This document shows positions 17,056 to 25,908 of a DNA stretch of 64,000 nt, piece after piece (position 1 is the stretch's first letter; each line of letters opens with the position of its first letter). The position numbers and the translations under genes were made by a program. The stretch covers positions 1 to 64,000 of the forward strand of contig NZ_JQKB01000014.1 of the NCBI RefSeq assembly GCF_000745835.1. Direction: 5' to 3'. This stretch comes from Belnapia moabensis DSM 16746. GTDB taxonomy: Bacteria; Pseudomonadota; Alphaproteobacteria; Acetobacterales; Acetobacteraceae. A model generated the notes under the pieces. The model was given only the letters and a program-made list of their open reading frames with translations, was not told where the DNA came from and ran no database searches.

Positions 17056-18218
17056 GCGGCCGCCATGGCGAAGCAGGCGGCGCCGAGCGCTCCAAGCCCG
17101 GCCAGCAGCCAGGGAACGGGGCCATAACCCGACTTGCCCTCGGAGATTAGGGCGATCAGCACCGGCGCAAGCGTCCGCGGCAGCACCGTCACCGCGCTTA
17201 GCGCGCCGGTGATGGCGCCATAGCCCTCGCGACCCAGGATCTCGGCGACGCCGGCGGCGCGGACGATGGTCATCAGCCCATCCGCCACCGCCCAAGCGAG
17301 AATGTAGATCAGCAACCAAGCAAACTCCGGTGGCGCCAGCCCGAGCGCCAGCATGGCGATGGGGACGAGGGCTGAGGCGATGCGCCCGACGCCCCGCATC
17401 GTCACCCGCCGCCCGAGGGCGAAGAGCGCCAGCCGCGCCGCCACCTGGAAGGGCCCGTGCAGCGAGACCAGGGCGATCACCGAGGCCTCCGCTAAGCCCC
17501 GCTCGCGCAGCAGGGGGATGGCATGGGCGCCGAGCCCGACGCCGATGAAGGCATGTGCCGCGAGCGCACCGGCGAGGCCAAGGAAGGCCGGGCTCCGCAT
17601 CGCCCGGCCGAGATCGAAGCCGGCGCCGGGAGCGGCCTTGGCCCGAGCCTCATCCGGCGGCAGCAGCCAGAGCGCCAGGAAGCCGGGGATGGCCTGCAGC
17701 GCCGCCAGCACCAGCAGCGCCTCGCGCCAGCCAAGCCGCTCGATCAGCAGCGCGGTGAGCGGGACGAAGAGCGTCGCGGTGAAGCCGGTGATGAAGGTGA
17801 TGCCGGTAATGGCGCGCACCGGCTCCCGCGCCTGCGCCACCACGACGGCCATGGCCGGGCTCCAGAGCGCCGTCGCCTGGGCGAGGCCCATCGCCGCCCA
17901 GATCGCCCAATAAGCGGGGAGGGCGGAGACCTGCGACCAGGCCGCCAGCAGCACCGCCCCGCCCCAGCCGCCGAGCGCCAGCAGCCAGCGCCCGCCTCGC
18001 CGGTCCACCCAGCGCCCGGCCGGCACGGCGGCGAGGCCGGAGACGAGCAGGGCAAGGGTCAGCCCGGCATTGAACTCGGAGCTCGTCCAGCCGAGCTCCG
18101 CCGCGATCGGTGCGCCGAAGAGCGGAAAGGCGGAGAAGAGCGTGCCCCAGCCGATCAACTGGCCGATGGCGATGCAGAGGATGAGACGGCGATCCGAGGC
18201 GGGTGGGCTGCCTTCCAT
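17040..18218 (-). CDS. Major facilitator superfamily transporter
   Basis: A 392-residue membrane protein with about twelve hydrophobic segments. The N-terminal half has IGQLIGWGTLFSAFPLFGAP, and the MFS loop 2-3 motif appears as GRWVDRRGGRWLLALGG. The centre has the charged break LPPDEARAKAAPGAGFD between the two six-helix halves. The substrate cannot be deduced. The ATG at 18218 was taken because the membrane domain starts there, the frame upstream being unrelated and overlapping nadK. It sits 23 bases after nadK and converges with the Dpp operon. Confidence 0.85.
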   Translation of the reverse strand: MEGSPPASDRRLILCIAIGQLIGWGTLFSAFPLFGAPIAAELGWTSSEFNAGLTLALLVSGLAAVPAGRWVDRRGGRWLLALGGWGGAVLLAAWSQVSALPAYWAIWAAMGLAQATALWSPAMAVVVAQAREPVRAITGITFITGFTATLFVPLTALLIERLGWREALLVLAALQAIPGFLALWLLPPDEARAKAAPGAGFDLGRAMRSPAFLGLAGALAAHAFIGVGLGAHAIPLLRERGLAEASVIALVSLHGPFQVAARLALFALGRRVTMRGVGRIASALVPIAMLALGLAPPEFAWLLIYILAWAVADGLMTIVRAAGVAEILGREGYGAITGALSAVTVLPRTLAPVLIALISEGKSGYGPVPWLLAGLGALGAACFAMAAAQRSR

Positions 18219-18241
18219 GTGCGATGCCCGGCCGAGGCGCC

Positions 18242-19063
18242 TCAGACCGTGAACTGCTCGGCGATGATCCGCTCGCTCAGCCCATGATCCGGGTCGAAGA
18301 GGAGGGTAAGCGCGAGGCTGCGATCCTCCCGCACCTCGACGCGGCGCACGTCGCGCACCTCGGTATAGTCGGCGACGGCGGCGACCGGGCGCTTTGGGCC
18401 TTCGAGAATCTCGAAGACGACCGAGGCGTCGCCCGGCAAAAGGGCGCCGCGCCAGCGCCGCGGGCGGAAGGCAGAGATCGGCGTCAGCGGCATGAGGTTG
18501 GCGCCGAGCGGCACGATCGGCCCATGCGCCGAGAGGTTGTAGGCGGTGCTGCCGGCCGGTGTCGCCACCAGCACGCCATCGCAGATGAGCTCCGGCAGCC
18601 GCTCCTTGCCATCGACCAGGATGCGGATCTTGGCGGCCTGCCGCGTCTCGCGCAGCAGCGACACCTCGTTGATCGCCGGGGCCTCGCGTACCGTGCCATC
18701 GGCGGAGATGGCCCGCATGCGGAGGGGGTGGAGCATCGCCGCCTGGGATTCGGCCAGCCGCTCGGGCAGCGCCTCCTCGCGGTAATCGTTCATCAGAAAG
18801 CCGACGCTGCCGCAATTCATCCCGTAGACGGCGAGATTGCGGCCGAGCAGGCGGTGCTGCGTCTCCAGCATGCAGCCATCGCCACCAAGCGTCACGACGG
18901 CACGCGCATGCTCCAGCGGCGCATCGCCATAGCGGGCGGTAAGCCGCGCCTTGGCCGCCGTGGCGACCTCGGTGGCGGCGGCAAAGAAGGTGATGCGCCC
19001 GGCGAAATCCGCCGGCCCCAGGCTCACCGGCTGCGGGAAGGGCGCCGGCACGACATCGCTCAC
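18242..19063 (-). CDS. nadK: NAD kinase
   Basis: Phosphorylates NAD to NADP. The 273-residue protein has the GGDG motif in [66 protein letters not shown] and [16 protein letters not shown], all characteristic. No ATG precedes the conserved region, and a GTG at 19063 gives a normal length; this GTG overlaps the stop of the upstream nitrilase-family gene (GTGA), so the two are probably translationally coupled. Confidence 0.93.
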   Translation of the reverse strand: MSDVVPAPFPQPVSLGPADFAGRITFFAAATEVATAAKARLTARYGDAPLEHARAVVTLGGDGCMLETQHRLLGRNLAVYGMNCGSVGFLMNDYREEALPERLAESQAAMLHPLRMRAISADGTVREAPAINEVSLLRETRQAAKIRILVDGKERLPELICDGVLVATPAGSTAYNLSAHGPIVPLGANLMPLTPISAFRPRRWRGALLPGDASVVFEILEGPKRPVAAVADYTEVRDVRRVEVREDRSLALTLLFDPDHGLSERIIAEQFTV

Positions 19064-19935
19064 GCGCCGCGCGCCGCGGCGTCGAGGTCGATGCGCCGCG
19101 AGGCGCGATGCTCCATCACCGGCATGTCCCGACGGACGCGCGCGGTGATGCCGGGATCGATCCTGGCCGTCGCCCAGCCGGTGCCGTCGGAGGCGCGGGC
19201 GACGACATGACCCCAAGGGTCCGCCACCAGCGAATGCCCATAGACCGAACGCGGCTGCCCGCGCTCCAGATACTGGCCGCTGGAGGCGGCGGCGATGATC
19301 CAGCACTGGGTTTCGATGGCGCGCGCCTTCAGCAGCGGCTCCCAATGGTCCTTGCCGGTTTGGAGGGTGAAATTGGACGGCACCAGGATCGCCTCCGCCC
19401 CCAACCGCCGCAGCGCGACATAATGCTCAGCGAAGCGCATGTCGTAGCAGATGGTGCAGCCGAAGGTGATGCCGCCGGCCGCGAAGGTCACCAGCCGGTC
19501 GCCGGCACCGTAGAGGGCGCTCTCGCGGTAGCCGGTGCCGTCGGGGGCCACGATGTCGAACATATGGATCTTGCGGTAGCGGGTGACCTCCCGCCCCTCC
19601 GGGTCGAAGACGACGGTGGTGTTGTAGAGCTTCTCTGGGTCGTCGCCTGGCCCCGGCGCCTCGATCATCGAACCACCATGGAGGTGGATGCCATGGCCCC
19701 GGGCGAGGCCGCGCATCAGCTCATAGGCCGGGCCGCCGGTCTCGCCGGGCGCTGGCAATGGCTCGGCCGCCGCTTGCCGGCTCTCGCGTCCACCGCCGAG
19801 ATTGGTCCAGGTCTCGGGCAGGGAGACGAGACCAGGCCGATCGGCCGCCACCGCGGCCTCGACCAGCCGCCGTGCCTGGTCAAGATTGGCCTGCTTCTCG
19901 CTGCCTTGGTTCATCTGGATGACGCTGACGCGCAT
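19060..19935 (-). CDS. Carbon-nitrogen hydrolase (nitrilase superfamily, Nit/omega-amidase type)
   Basis: A 291-residue C-N hydrolase with the Glu-Lys-Cys triad: glutamate in [11 protein letters not shown] (about residue 41), lysine in YRKIHMFDI, and cysteine in [15 protein letters not shown]. The C-terminal part has [20 protein letters not shown] and [16 protein letters not shown]. This pattern fits the Nit1/Nit2 branch, which repairs deaminated glutathione or acts as omega-amidase; other amidase roles remain possible. The ATG at 19935 begins [12 protein letters not shown], the family start. Its stop overlaps the nadK start. Confidence 0.88.
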   Translation of the reverse strand: MRVSVIQMNQGSEKQANLDQARRLVEAAVAADRPGLVSLPETWTNLGGGRESRQAAAEPLPAPGETGGPAYELMRGLARGHGIHLHGGSMIEAPGPGDDPEKLYNTTVVFDPEGREVTRYRKIHMFDIVAPDGTGYRESALYGAGDRLVTFAAGGITFGCTICYDMRFAEHYVALRRLGAEAILVPSNFTLQTGKDHWEPLLKARAIETQCWIIAAASSGQYLERGQPRSVYGHSLVADPWGHVVARASDGTGWATARIDPGITARVRRDMPVMEHRASRRIDLDAAARGA

Positions 19936-19996
19936 CGCCCCACTCCGCCGGATCGGCGCATCAAGCCCCGGCAGGGGGCCGAGGGCAAGCCTCGGG

Positions 19997-20338
19997 TCAG
20001 TCGATGCGCGGCTCCGCCCTGCCGCGACGGGCGGCCTCGGGCCAGGAGGGCTGGCGCTTCGGCTCCGGCTGCACCGGCGGCAAGTCCATCCAGTCCTCGG
20101 AGACGGTGCTGCGGCGTGGCGCATCGGCCAGGCGCATGGAAATAAGCCGTAGCTCGCCTTGGATCTCGTCGAGTTGAGCTTCGACCGTATCAAGGCGTCC
20201 CTTCAGCCCGAAGACGCTGAACGGCATCAACAGATAGGCGAGGCCGACCAGCAGCAGGATCAGCAGCGCGAGCAACCCGGTCCAGTCCGGCAGGCCGGGG
20301 ATGGCAAGGCGGGATGCCAGGTCCTGCAGCAAGGCCAT
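19997..20338 (-). CDS. Small membrane protein of unknown function
   Basis: Not recognised. 113 residues with one strong hydrophobic helix (LLALLILLLVGLAYLLMPF, about residues 22-40), then a heptad-like segment RLDTVEAQLDEIQGELRLI that looks like a short coiled coil, and a Pro/Arg-rich tail (PPVQPEPKRQPSWPEAARRG). The layout suggests a single-pass protein with a cytoplasmic coiled coil. It lies 6 bases after moaA on the same strand and may be co-transcribed with it. Confidence 0.6.
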   Translation of the reverse strand: MALLQDLASRLAIPGLPDWTGLLALLILLLVGLAYLLMPFSVFGLKGRLDTVEAQLDEIQGELRLISMRLADAPRRSTVSEDWMDLPPVQPEPKRQPSWPEAARRGRAEPRID

Positions 20339-20344
20339 AAGGGA

Positions 20345-21337
20345 TCAGCCTCCGGTCACGCTCATATGCCGGGCAACGGCCGGCCGGGCCTCGCGCCGCT
20401 CGATGACGAAGTCATGGCCCTTCGGCTTTCGCAACATCGCCGCCTCGATTGCCGTCCGGAGGCCGTCGTCGCCGGCCGCCGGGTCGCGCAGCACTTGGCG
20501 GAGATCCGCCGCATCCTCCTGGCCGAGGCACATATACAGCGTGCCGGTGCAGGTCAGGCGGACGCGGTTGCAGCTTTCGCAGAAGTTATGCGTCATCGGG
20601 GTTATGAAGCCGATTCGCCTTCCGGTTTCCTTAACCGTGAAGTACCGGGCCGGGCCGCCGGTGCGGTAGTCGGTCGGCTCCAGCGTCCAATGCTCGCGCA
20701 GCCGGTCCCGCACCATGGAGAGGGGCAGGTATTGGTCCATGCGGTCGCCGGTGATTTCGCCGAGCGGCATGGTCTCGATCAGGGTGAGGTCGAAACCATG
20801 CTCGCCGCACCAGGCGAGCATCCGGTCGTACTCGCCCTCGTTCACGCCTTTCAATGCCACGGCATTGATCTTCACGGCCAGCCCGGCCGCCTTGGCCGCG
20901 AAAATGCCATCCAGCGTCTGGCCGATCTCGCCCCAGCGCGTCACCGCCTTGAAGACAGCCGGATCGAGCGTATCGAGCGAGACATTGATGCGCCGCACCC
21001 CTGCTGCATAGAGGTCATCCGCCATCTTCGGCAGCTGGGTGCCGTTGGTGGTGATGGTGAGCTCCTTCAGGCCGCCGGCACCGATGCGCGCGCCGAGGTT
21101 GCGGATAAGACCGATCACGCCGCGCCGGACCAGCGGCTCGCCACCGGTCAACCTGATCTTCTCGACGCCGAGGCCAATGAAGGCGCCGCAAAGCCGGTCC
21201 AGTTCCTCAAGCGTCAGGACCTCCCGCTTCGGCAGGAAGGTCATATCTTCCGCCATGCAGTAGACGCAGCGAAGGTCGCACCGGTCAGTGACGGAGACGC
21301 GGAGATAGGAGATCCGTCGGCCGAACGGATCGATCAT
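20345..21337 (-). CDS. moaA: GTP 3',8-cyclase (molybdenum cofactor synthesis)
   Basis: Radical-SAM enzyme that rearranges GTP in the first step of molybdenum cofactor synthesis. The 330-residue protein has the SAM cluster cysteines C20, C24 and C27 in [18 protein letters not shown], then [16 protein letters not shown] and [11 protein letters not shown]. The second cluster is in [19 protein letters not shown], and the C-terminus ends in the functionally required Gly-Gly (VTGG). No other mo-cofactor gene is in the window. Confidence 0.97.
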   Translation of the reverse strand: MIDPFGRRISYLRVSVTDRCDLRCVYCMAEDMTFLPKREVLTLEELDRLCGAFIGLGVEKIRLTGGEPLVRRGVIGLIRNLGARIGAGGLKELTITTNGTQLPKMADDLYAAGVRRINVSLDTLDPAVFKAVTRWGEIGQTLDGIFAAKAAGLAVKINAVALKGVNEGEYDRMLAWCGEHGFDLTLIETMPLGEITGDRMDQYLPLSMVRDRLREHWTLEPTDYRTGGPARYFTVKETGRRIGFITPMTHNFCESCNRVRLTCTGTLYMCLGQEDAADLRQVLRDPAAGDDGLRTAIEAAMLRKPKGHDFVIERREARPAVARHMSVTGG

Positions 21338-21434
21338 GGGCGGGTTTCCCTTGGGACAAACGAAACGTGGCTACTCATTTGGGCCGCGACCCCCATCGCC
21401 CGCAACCCCCGGGGTCCCGCGGCGCAGCCCAGCG

Positions 21435-21674
21435 TCAGGGCCATGGCTCGGCAAGAGGCTCAAGCGTCACCACGGCGGCATTGATCAGAACCTTGCCGGC
21501 ATGCTCGAAATTGACCGTCACCCGGTCCCCGATGACGGACTGGATCTGGCCAATTCCCCAATCGGGCTGGCCGGGATGGCGCACCCGCATACCTGGTTCG
21601 AGTAGACTGGGCACCTCGATCCCTTCGTAGAACGGGCCGTGCAACGCTTCGCTAACACCGACAAGGTAGCCCAT
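21435..21674 (-). CDS. DUF3553-family protein
   Basis: A 79-residue protein whose core LLEPGMRVRHPGQPDWGIG, then QIQSVIGDRVTVNFEHAGK and VLINAAVVTLEPL is the DUF3553 pattern, a small beta domain resembling the DNA-helicase UvrD/CarD-type Tudor folds. Function of the family is not established. Start is uncertain: ATG 21674 gives about 25 residues before the domain, and inner starts are possible. It lies alone, divergent from the ChpT-like gene, with 24 bases between the starts. Confidence 0.72.
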   Translation of the reverse strand: MGYLVGVSEALHGPFYEGIEVPSLLEPGMRVRHPGQPDWGIGQIQSVIGDRVTVNFEHAGKVLINAAVVTLEPLAEPWP

Positions 21675-21698
21675 AGGGCGGCCTACAGGAAACCGCCC

Positions 21699-22322
21699 AT
21701 GACCTCTCCTCCGGATACGACCCTGACAAGGGCCCTTTGCGCCCGGCTGTGCCATGACCTCGGCGGCGCCATCGGCAGCCTTGCCGGGGCGCTCGACCTG
21801 CTTCCCCCAGGTGACGATGAACTGCTGGAGGTGGCGCAGGAGAGTGCGACCGCGCTCCGCCTTCGCCTCCGTCTCTACAGCGCGGCCTGGGGCGGGCCGA
21901 CGGTGGCGATGGAGCCGGCGGCGATGGAGGTCCTGCTTGGCGGCGCTCCCGTCGTGCCGCGCGTCCGGTTCGATTTCTCCGCGCTGGACCGGGCGGTGGC
22001 CTTGCCGGCACCGCTCGTTCCGATCCTCCTCAATGCTGCGCTGCTTGCCGCCGAGGCCTTGCCGCGTGGCGGCACGGTGCGGGTCGGCGGCTCGCCGCTT
22101 GACGGGTTGATGGTCCTGCCGACCGCTGACCTCGGCGCCCCGGCCGCGGCCTGGCCTGCCGGCCTCCTGGCATTGTTGGCGGGCCAGGCGCAGCCATCGC
22201 CCAGCCCGCGCGACGTGCTGGCGCCGTTGCTCCAGGCTTTGCTGTCCGAGGCCGGCTGGAGCGCGATCCTCACCATGGGGGCCGCCCAGGCGGCGGCACC
22301 GCTGCTCATCATGCCCGGGTAA
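21699..22322 (+). CDS. chpT: ChpT-type histidine phosphotransferase
   Basis: A 207-residue member of the ChpT family, which in Caulobacter passes phosphate from CckA to CtrA and CpdR. The N-terminal helix LCARLCHDLGGAIGSLAGAL carries the phospho-histidine (His in CHDL, residue about 19), matching the RICHDLVSPVGAI pattern of ChpT. The C-terminal part is a degenerate ATPase-like fold without ATP-binding boxes. It lies 67 bases before cheA, and ctrA is 6 kb away in the same window, an informative neighbourhood. Assignment to the exact CckA-CtrA relay is inference. Confidence 0.78.
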   Translation: MTSPPDTTLTRALCARLCHDLGGAIGSLAGALDLLPPGDDELLEVAQESATALRLRLRLYSAAWGGPTVAMEPAAMEVLLGGAPVVPRVRFDFSALDRAVALPAPLVPILLNAALLAAEALPRGGTVRVGGSPLDGLMVLPTADLGAPAAAWPAGLLALLAGQAQPSPSPRDVLAPLLQALLSEAGWSAILTMGAAQAAAPLLIMPG

Positions 22323-22389
22323 GCGCCTTTACCGATTTTTCGCCTCTCGAGGCGCAATCTGCACTTCGCAGACCGCCTCGAGGATTGCC

Positions 22390-24975
22390 ATGGATGACCT
22401 GCTCGCCGACTTCCTGACAGAAACGCAAGAGGGCCTTGGTGCGCTCGATGCCGCCCTCGTGCGGCTCGAACGAGCACCCGACGACATAGCGACCCTCTCC
22501 GAGGTCTTCCGCATCGTTCATACCATCAAGGGCACCTGTGGCTTCCTCGGCCTCACCCGGATGGAGGGCGTGGCGCATGCGGCGGAGAATGTCCTTGGCC
22601 GCTATCGGGACGGGACGCTGCGGGTCACCCAATCCGGCATTTCGGTCATCCTCGGCGCCATCGACTGCATCCGCGCCATCGTCGCAGGGTTGGAGGGAAC
22701 GGGAGCGGAGCCTGCAGGCAACGATTCGGCGCTGATCGCCTCGCTCGATGCGGTCGCCTCCGGCGAGGCTGTGCCGGTCCCGGCGGTGTCCGTCGCCGCC
22801 AAGCCCGTTGCCGAGGCCTCGCCCCCCGTTTCCGCGGCGCCTCCGGTAATCGTGGCGCCGCCGCCCACTCCTGCTGCGTCGGCCGCTCCCTCGCAGCCCT
22901 CAGCCGAACCCGAGGCCGGCGGCCCTAATGCCCCACCGCAGACCATTCGCGTCACCGTCGATGTGCTGGAAGGGCTGATGATGCTCGTCTCCGAGCTCGT
23001 CCTGACCCGCAACCAACTCCTTCAGCTGTCCCGCAACGGCGCCGACAGCGCTTTTGCCGTGCCATTGCAGCGCCTTTCCCACATCACCTCCGACCTGCAG
23101 GAGGGGGTGATGAAGACGCGCATGCAGCCGATCGGCAATGCCTGGGCCAAACTGCCGCGCCTCGTGCGCGACCTTGGCGTCGAACTCGGCAAGAAGATCG
23201 AGCTAGACATGCGCGGTGCCGAGACCGAGCTCGACCGGCAGGTGCTGGAGCTCATCAAGGACCCGCTGACCCATATGGTCCGCAACTCGGCGGATCATGG
23301 CATCGAGACGCCGGAACAGCGCATCGCGGCCGGCAAGCCTGAGGCCGGCCGGATCATGCTGAACGCCTCGCATGAGGGCGGCCACATCATCATCGAGATC
23401 GCCGATGACGGGCGCGGACTCAATGCGGAGCGGATCCGGCAGAAGGTGCTGGCGCAGGGCCTCGCCACCGAGGCCGAGCTGGCGGCGATGCCGGAGCGCG
23501 AGATCCAACGCTTCATCTTCCGCCCCGGCTTCTCCACCGCGGCCGCGGTCACGGCCGTCTCCGGCCGCGGCGTCGGCATGGACGTCGTCAAGACCAACAT
23601 GGAGCGCATCGGCGGCACGATCGAGGTGCGCTCGAAGGACGGGCGCGGCACCGCCTTCGTCGTCAAGATCCCGCTGACGCTCGCCATCGTCTCGGCTCTG
23701 ATCGTCGAGGCGGGCGGCGAGCGCTTCGCCATACCTCAGATCGGCGTCGTGGAATTGGTCCGCGTCGGAGGCGAGGGCGCGCCGCAGCTGGAGCGCATCA
23801 AGAACAGCGCCGTGCTGCGCTTGCGCGACCGGCTCCTGCCGCTCGTCAACCTGTCGAGCCTGCTGCATCTCGAGAGCCCCGCCAAGGAGGAGAGCGCCTT
23901 CGTCGTCGTTACCCAGGTCGGGCCGCATGTCTTCGGCATCATCGTGGACCGCGTCTTCGACACGGAGGAGATCGTGGTGAAGCCGGTGGCGCCCATCCTG
24001 CGCCATGTGACGATGTTCTCCGGCAACACCATCCTCGGCGATGGCAGCGTCATCATGATCCTCGACCCCAACGGCATCGCCCGCGCCACAGGCGTCGGCG
24101 CCGAGAGCGGGGAAGGGGAGGCAGAGCGGGACGGCAAGCGCCAGGCCGTTGCCCATCGCTCCGACCAGCGCACCGCGCTACTGCTCTTCCGTGCCGGTGA
24201 CTCGACGCCGAAGGCGGTGCCGCTCGGCCTCATCGCCCGTCTCGAGGATGTCGAGCGCGAGCGGATCGAGAATGCCGGCGGGAGGCCGCTCGTCCAGTAT
24301 CGTGGCAAGCTGATGCCGCTCGTGCCGCTCGGCGGCCATTGGGAGCAGTCGATGGCGCCGGAGCGCCAGCCGGTCCTCGTCTTCTCAGACGGCGACCGCG
24401 CCATGGGGCTGATGGTCGACGAGATCCTCGATGTCGTCGAGGAGCATATGATGATCGACGGCGCAGGCGAGCGCCCGGGCTTCCTCGGCACCACGGTGAT
24501 CGGTGGCAAGGTGACGGAGATGCTGGATACGGCCTGGTGGCTGCGCCAGGCAGGCGAGGACTGGTTTGGGCAGGACGCGCAGCAGGAGGCGGGCAATGGC
24601 TGCCGCATCCTCCTGGTCGAGGATAGCGCCTTCTTCCGCAATCTCGTCATCCCGGCGATTGGTGCTGCGGGCTATAGTGTGACCGCCGTCGCCGATGCCG
24701 AGGAAGCACTCCGGTTGCGGGAAGCCGGTGCCGTCTTCGACGCGATCATCTCCGACATCGCCATGCCGGGCATGGACGGCTTCGCCCTTGCCCGGGCGCT
24801 GCGCGAGGGCGGCGCCTGGCGCGACCTGCCGCTGATCGCCCTGACCGGCCGAGCGGATCAGGCCGATATCGAGCGCGGCCGCGCTGTCGGCTTCACTGAT
24901 TACGTGACGAAGTTCGACCGTGCCGCACTGCTGGAAAGCCTTCGGCAGTGCCTGAGCGCCCCGGTCGTCGGCTGA
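22390..24975 (+). CDS. cheA: Chemotaxis histidine kinase CheA with C-terminal receiver domain
   Basis: Hybrid CheA, 861 residues. In order: HPt domain with phospho-histidine 44 (FRIVHTIKGTCGFLG); a Pro/Ala-rich linker (about residues 125-180); dimerisation domain (GLMMLVSELVLTRNQLLQLS); HATPase with N-box MVRNSADHGIETPEQ, G1 EIADDGRGLN and G2 GRGVGMDVVKTNMERIGG; CheW-like domain(s) (about residues 430-720); and a receiver domain from about residue 735 (RILLVEDSAFFRN, IISDIAMPGMDG, ALTGRAD, YVTKFDR). The region between the CheW part and the receiver (LLFRAGDSTPKAVPLGLIAR, LVPLGGHWEQS) looks like a second CheW-like domain. It heads the che operon. Confidence 0.95.
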   Translation: MDDLLADFLTETQEGLGALDAALVRLERAPDDIATLSEVFRIVHTIKGTCGFLGLTRMEGVAHAAENVLGRYRDGTLRVTQSGISVILGAIDCIRAIVAGLEGTGAEPAGNDSALIASLDAVASGEAVPVPAVSVAAKPVAEASPPVSAAPPVIVAPPPTPAASAAPSQPSAEPEAGGPNAPPQTIRVTVDVLEGLMMLVSELVLTRNQLLQLSRNGADSAFAVPLQRLSHITSDLQEGVMKTRMQPIGNAWAKLPRLVRDLGVELGKKIELDMRGAETELDRQVLELIKDPLTHMVRNSADHGIETPEQRIAAGKPEAGRIMLNASHEGGHIIIEIADDGRGLNAERIRQKVLAQGLATEAELAAMPEREIQRFIFRPGFSTAAAVTAVSGRGVGMDVVKTNMERIGGTIEVRSKDGRGTAFVVKIPLTLAIVSALIVEAGGERFAIPQIGVVELVRVGGEGAPQLERIKNSAVLRLRDRLLPLVNLSSLLHLESPAKEESAFVVVTQVGPHVFGIIVDRVFDTEEIVVKPVAPILRHVTMFSGNTILGDGSVIMILDPNGIARATGVGAESGEGEAERDGKRQAVAHRSDQRTALLLFRAGDSTPKAVPLGLIARLEDVERERIENAGGRPLVQYRGKLMPLVPLGGHWEQSMAPERQPVLVFSDGDRAMGLMVDEILDVVEEHMMIDGAGERPGFLGTTVIGGKVTEMLDTAWWLRQAGEDWFGQDAQQEAGNGCRILLVEDSAFFRNLVIPAIGAAGYSVTAVADAEEALRLREAGAVFDAIISDIAMPGMDGFALARALREGGAWRDLPLIALTGRADQADIERGRAVGFTDYVTKFDRAALLESLRQCLSAPVVG

Positions 24976-24987
24976 GGAGAACCCCCG

Positions 24988-25482
24988 ATGCAGACCCAGA
25001 CCACAACGGGCCCGGCGCCCGGCCTGCTGGCACGTGGAGGCCTTCCCGCCGATGCGGCTGAGGATATCTATCTTACGTTGACGGTAGCCGATCAACTTTG
25101 CGGCGTGCCGGTCCTTGCCATCCGTGACGTGCTCGGCGTGCAAGTCATAACGCGCATTCCGCTCGCCCCGGCTGAAGTGGCCGGCAGCCTCAATCTGCGC
25201 GGCCGCATCGTCACGGCGATCGACCTGCGCTGCCGGCTCGGCCTGCCGCCGCGGCCGGAGGGGCATCGCGGCGCGATGAGCGTCGTCGTCGAACGCGATG
25301 GCGAACTCTACAGCCTGCTCGCCGACCAAGTGGGAGAGGTGCTGCCGTTGCCGCGCGCCGAACGTGCGCCCAATCCGGTTACGCTCGACACCGTCTGGCG
25401 CGACGTCTCGACGGGTGTCCATCGCATCGGCGAGCGTCTGCTGATCGTCATCGATGTCGAGCGCATTCTGGCGATCGGCTGA
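24988..25482 (+). CDS. cheW: Chemotaxis coupling protein CheW
   Basis: Links chemoreceptors to CheA. The 164-residue protein has the CheW fold: LTVADQLCGVPVLAIRDVLG, ITRIPLAPAEVAGSLNLRG, RIVTAIDLRCRLGLP, YSLLADQVGEVLPLP and IGERLLIVIDVERIL. It carries about 28 residues before the domain. It starts 12 bases after cheA with a good ribosome site (GAGGAGA) and is followed by cheY. Confidence 0.93.
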   Translation: MQTQTTTGPAPGLLARGGLPADAAEDIYLTLTVADQLCGVPVLAIRDVLGVQVITRIPLAPAEVAGSLNLRGRIVTAIDLRCRLGLPPRPEGHRGAMSVVVERDGELYSLLADQVGEVLPLPRAERAPNPVTLDTVWRDVSTGVHRIGERLLIVIDVERILAIG

Positions 25483-25512
25483 GATTTGCCTCCGGGTAAG
25501 GAGAACCACATC

Positions 25513-25908
25513 ATGACCGGCGCAAGCCCTGCCACTTGTCTGGTGGTGGATGACAGCCGTACCGTCCGCAAGGCCGCCCGGCGCATTCTGGAGAAACTTG
25601 GCTTCACCGTCGCCGAGGCTGGTGACGGGGCGGAGGCGATGGCCGCCTGTCGTGCTGCCATGCCGCAGGTGATTCTGCTCGACTGGAACATGCCAGTCAT
25701 GGATGGGATCACGTTTCTTCGCCATGCCCGCGCCGAATTCGGCCCGGACCGACCTACGATTGTGCTTTGTACCACCGAGGCTGCGATGGACCGGATCGTG
25801 GAAGCACTCGGCGCCGGCGCGCAGGAATACATCATGAAACCCTTCGATGAGGAATTGCTGCGGGACAAGTTCCAGCAGGCCGGCCTGTTGCAGGATCGGG
25901 CCGCGTGA
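25513..25908 (+). CDS. cheY: Chemotaxis response regulator CheY
   Basis: Single receiver domain of 131 residues: acidic pocket VVDDSRTVRKAARRIL, phospho-aspartate in ILLDWNMPVMDGITFL (about residue 56), threonine in IVLCTTEAAMD and lysine in EYIMKPFDEELL. When phosphorylated by CheA such proteins act on the flagellar switch. The ATG at 25513 follows a TAAGGAGA ribosome site. Its stop overlaps the GTG start of cheB. Confidence 0.93.
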   Translation: MTGASPATCLVVDDSRTVRKAARRILEKLGFTVAEAGDGAEAMAACRAAMPQVILLDWNMPVMDGITFLRHARAEFGPDRPTIVLCTTEAAMDRIVEALGAGAQEYIMKPFDEELLRDKFQQAGLLQDRAA

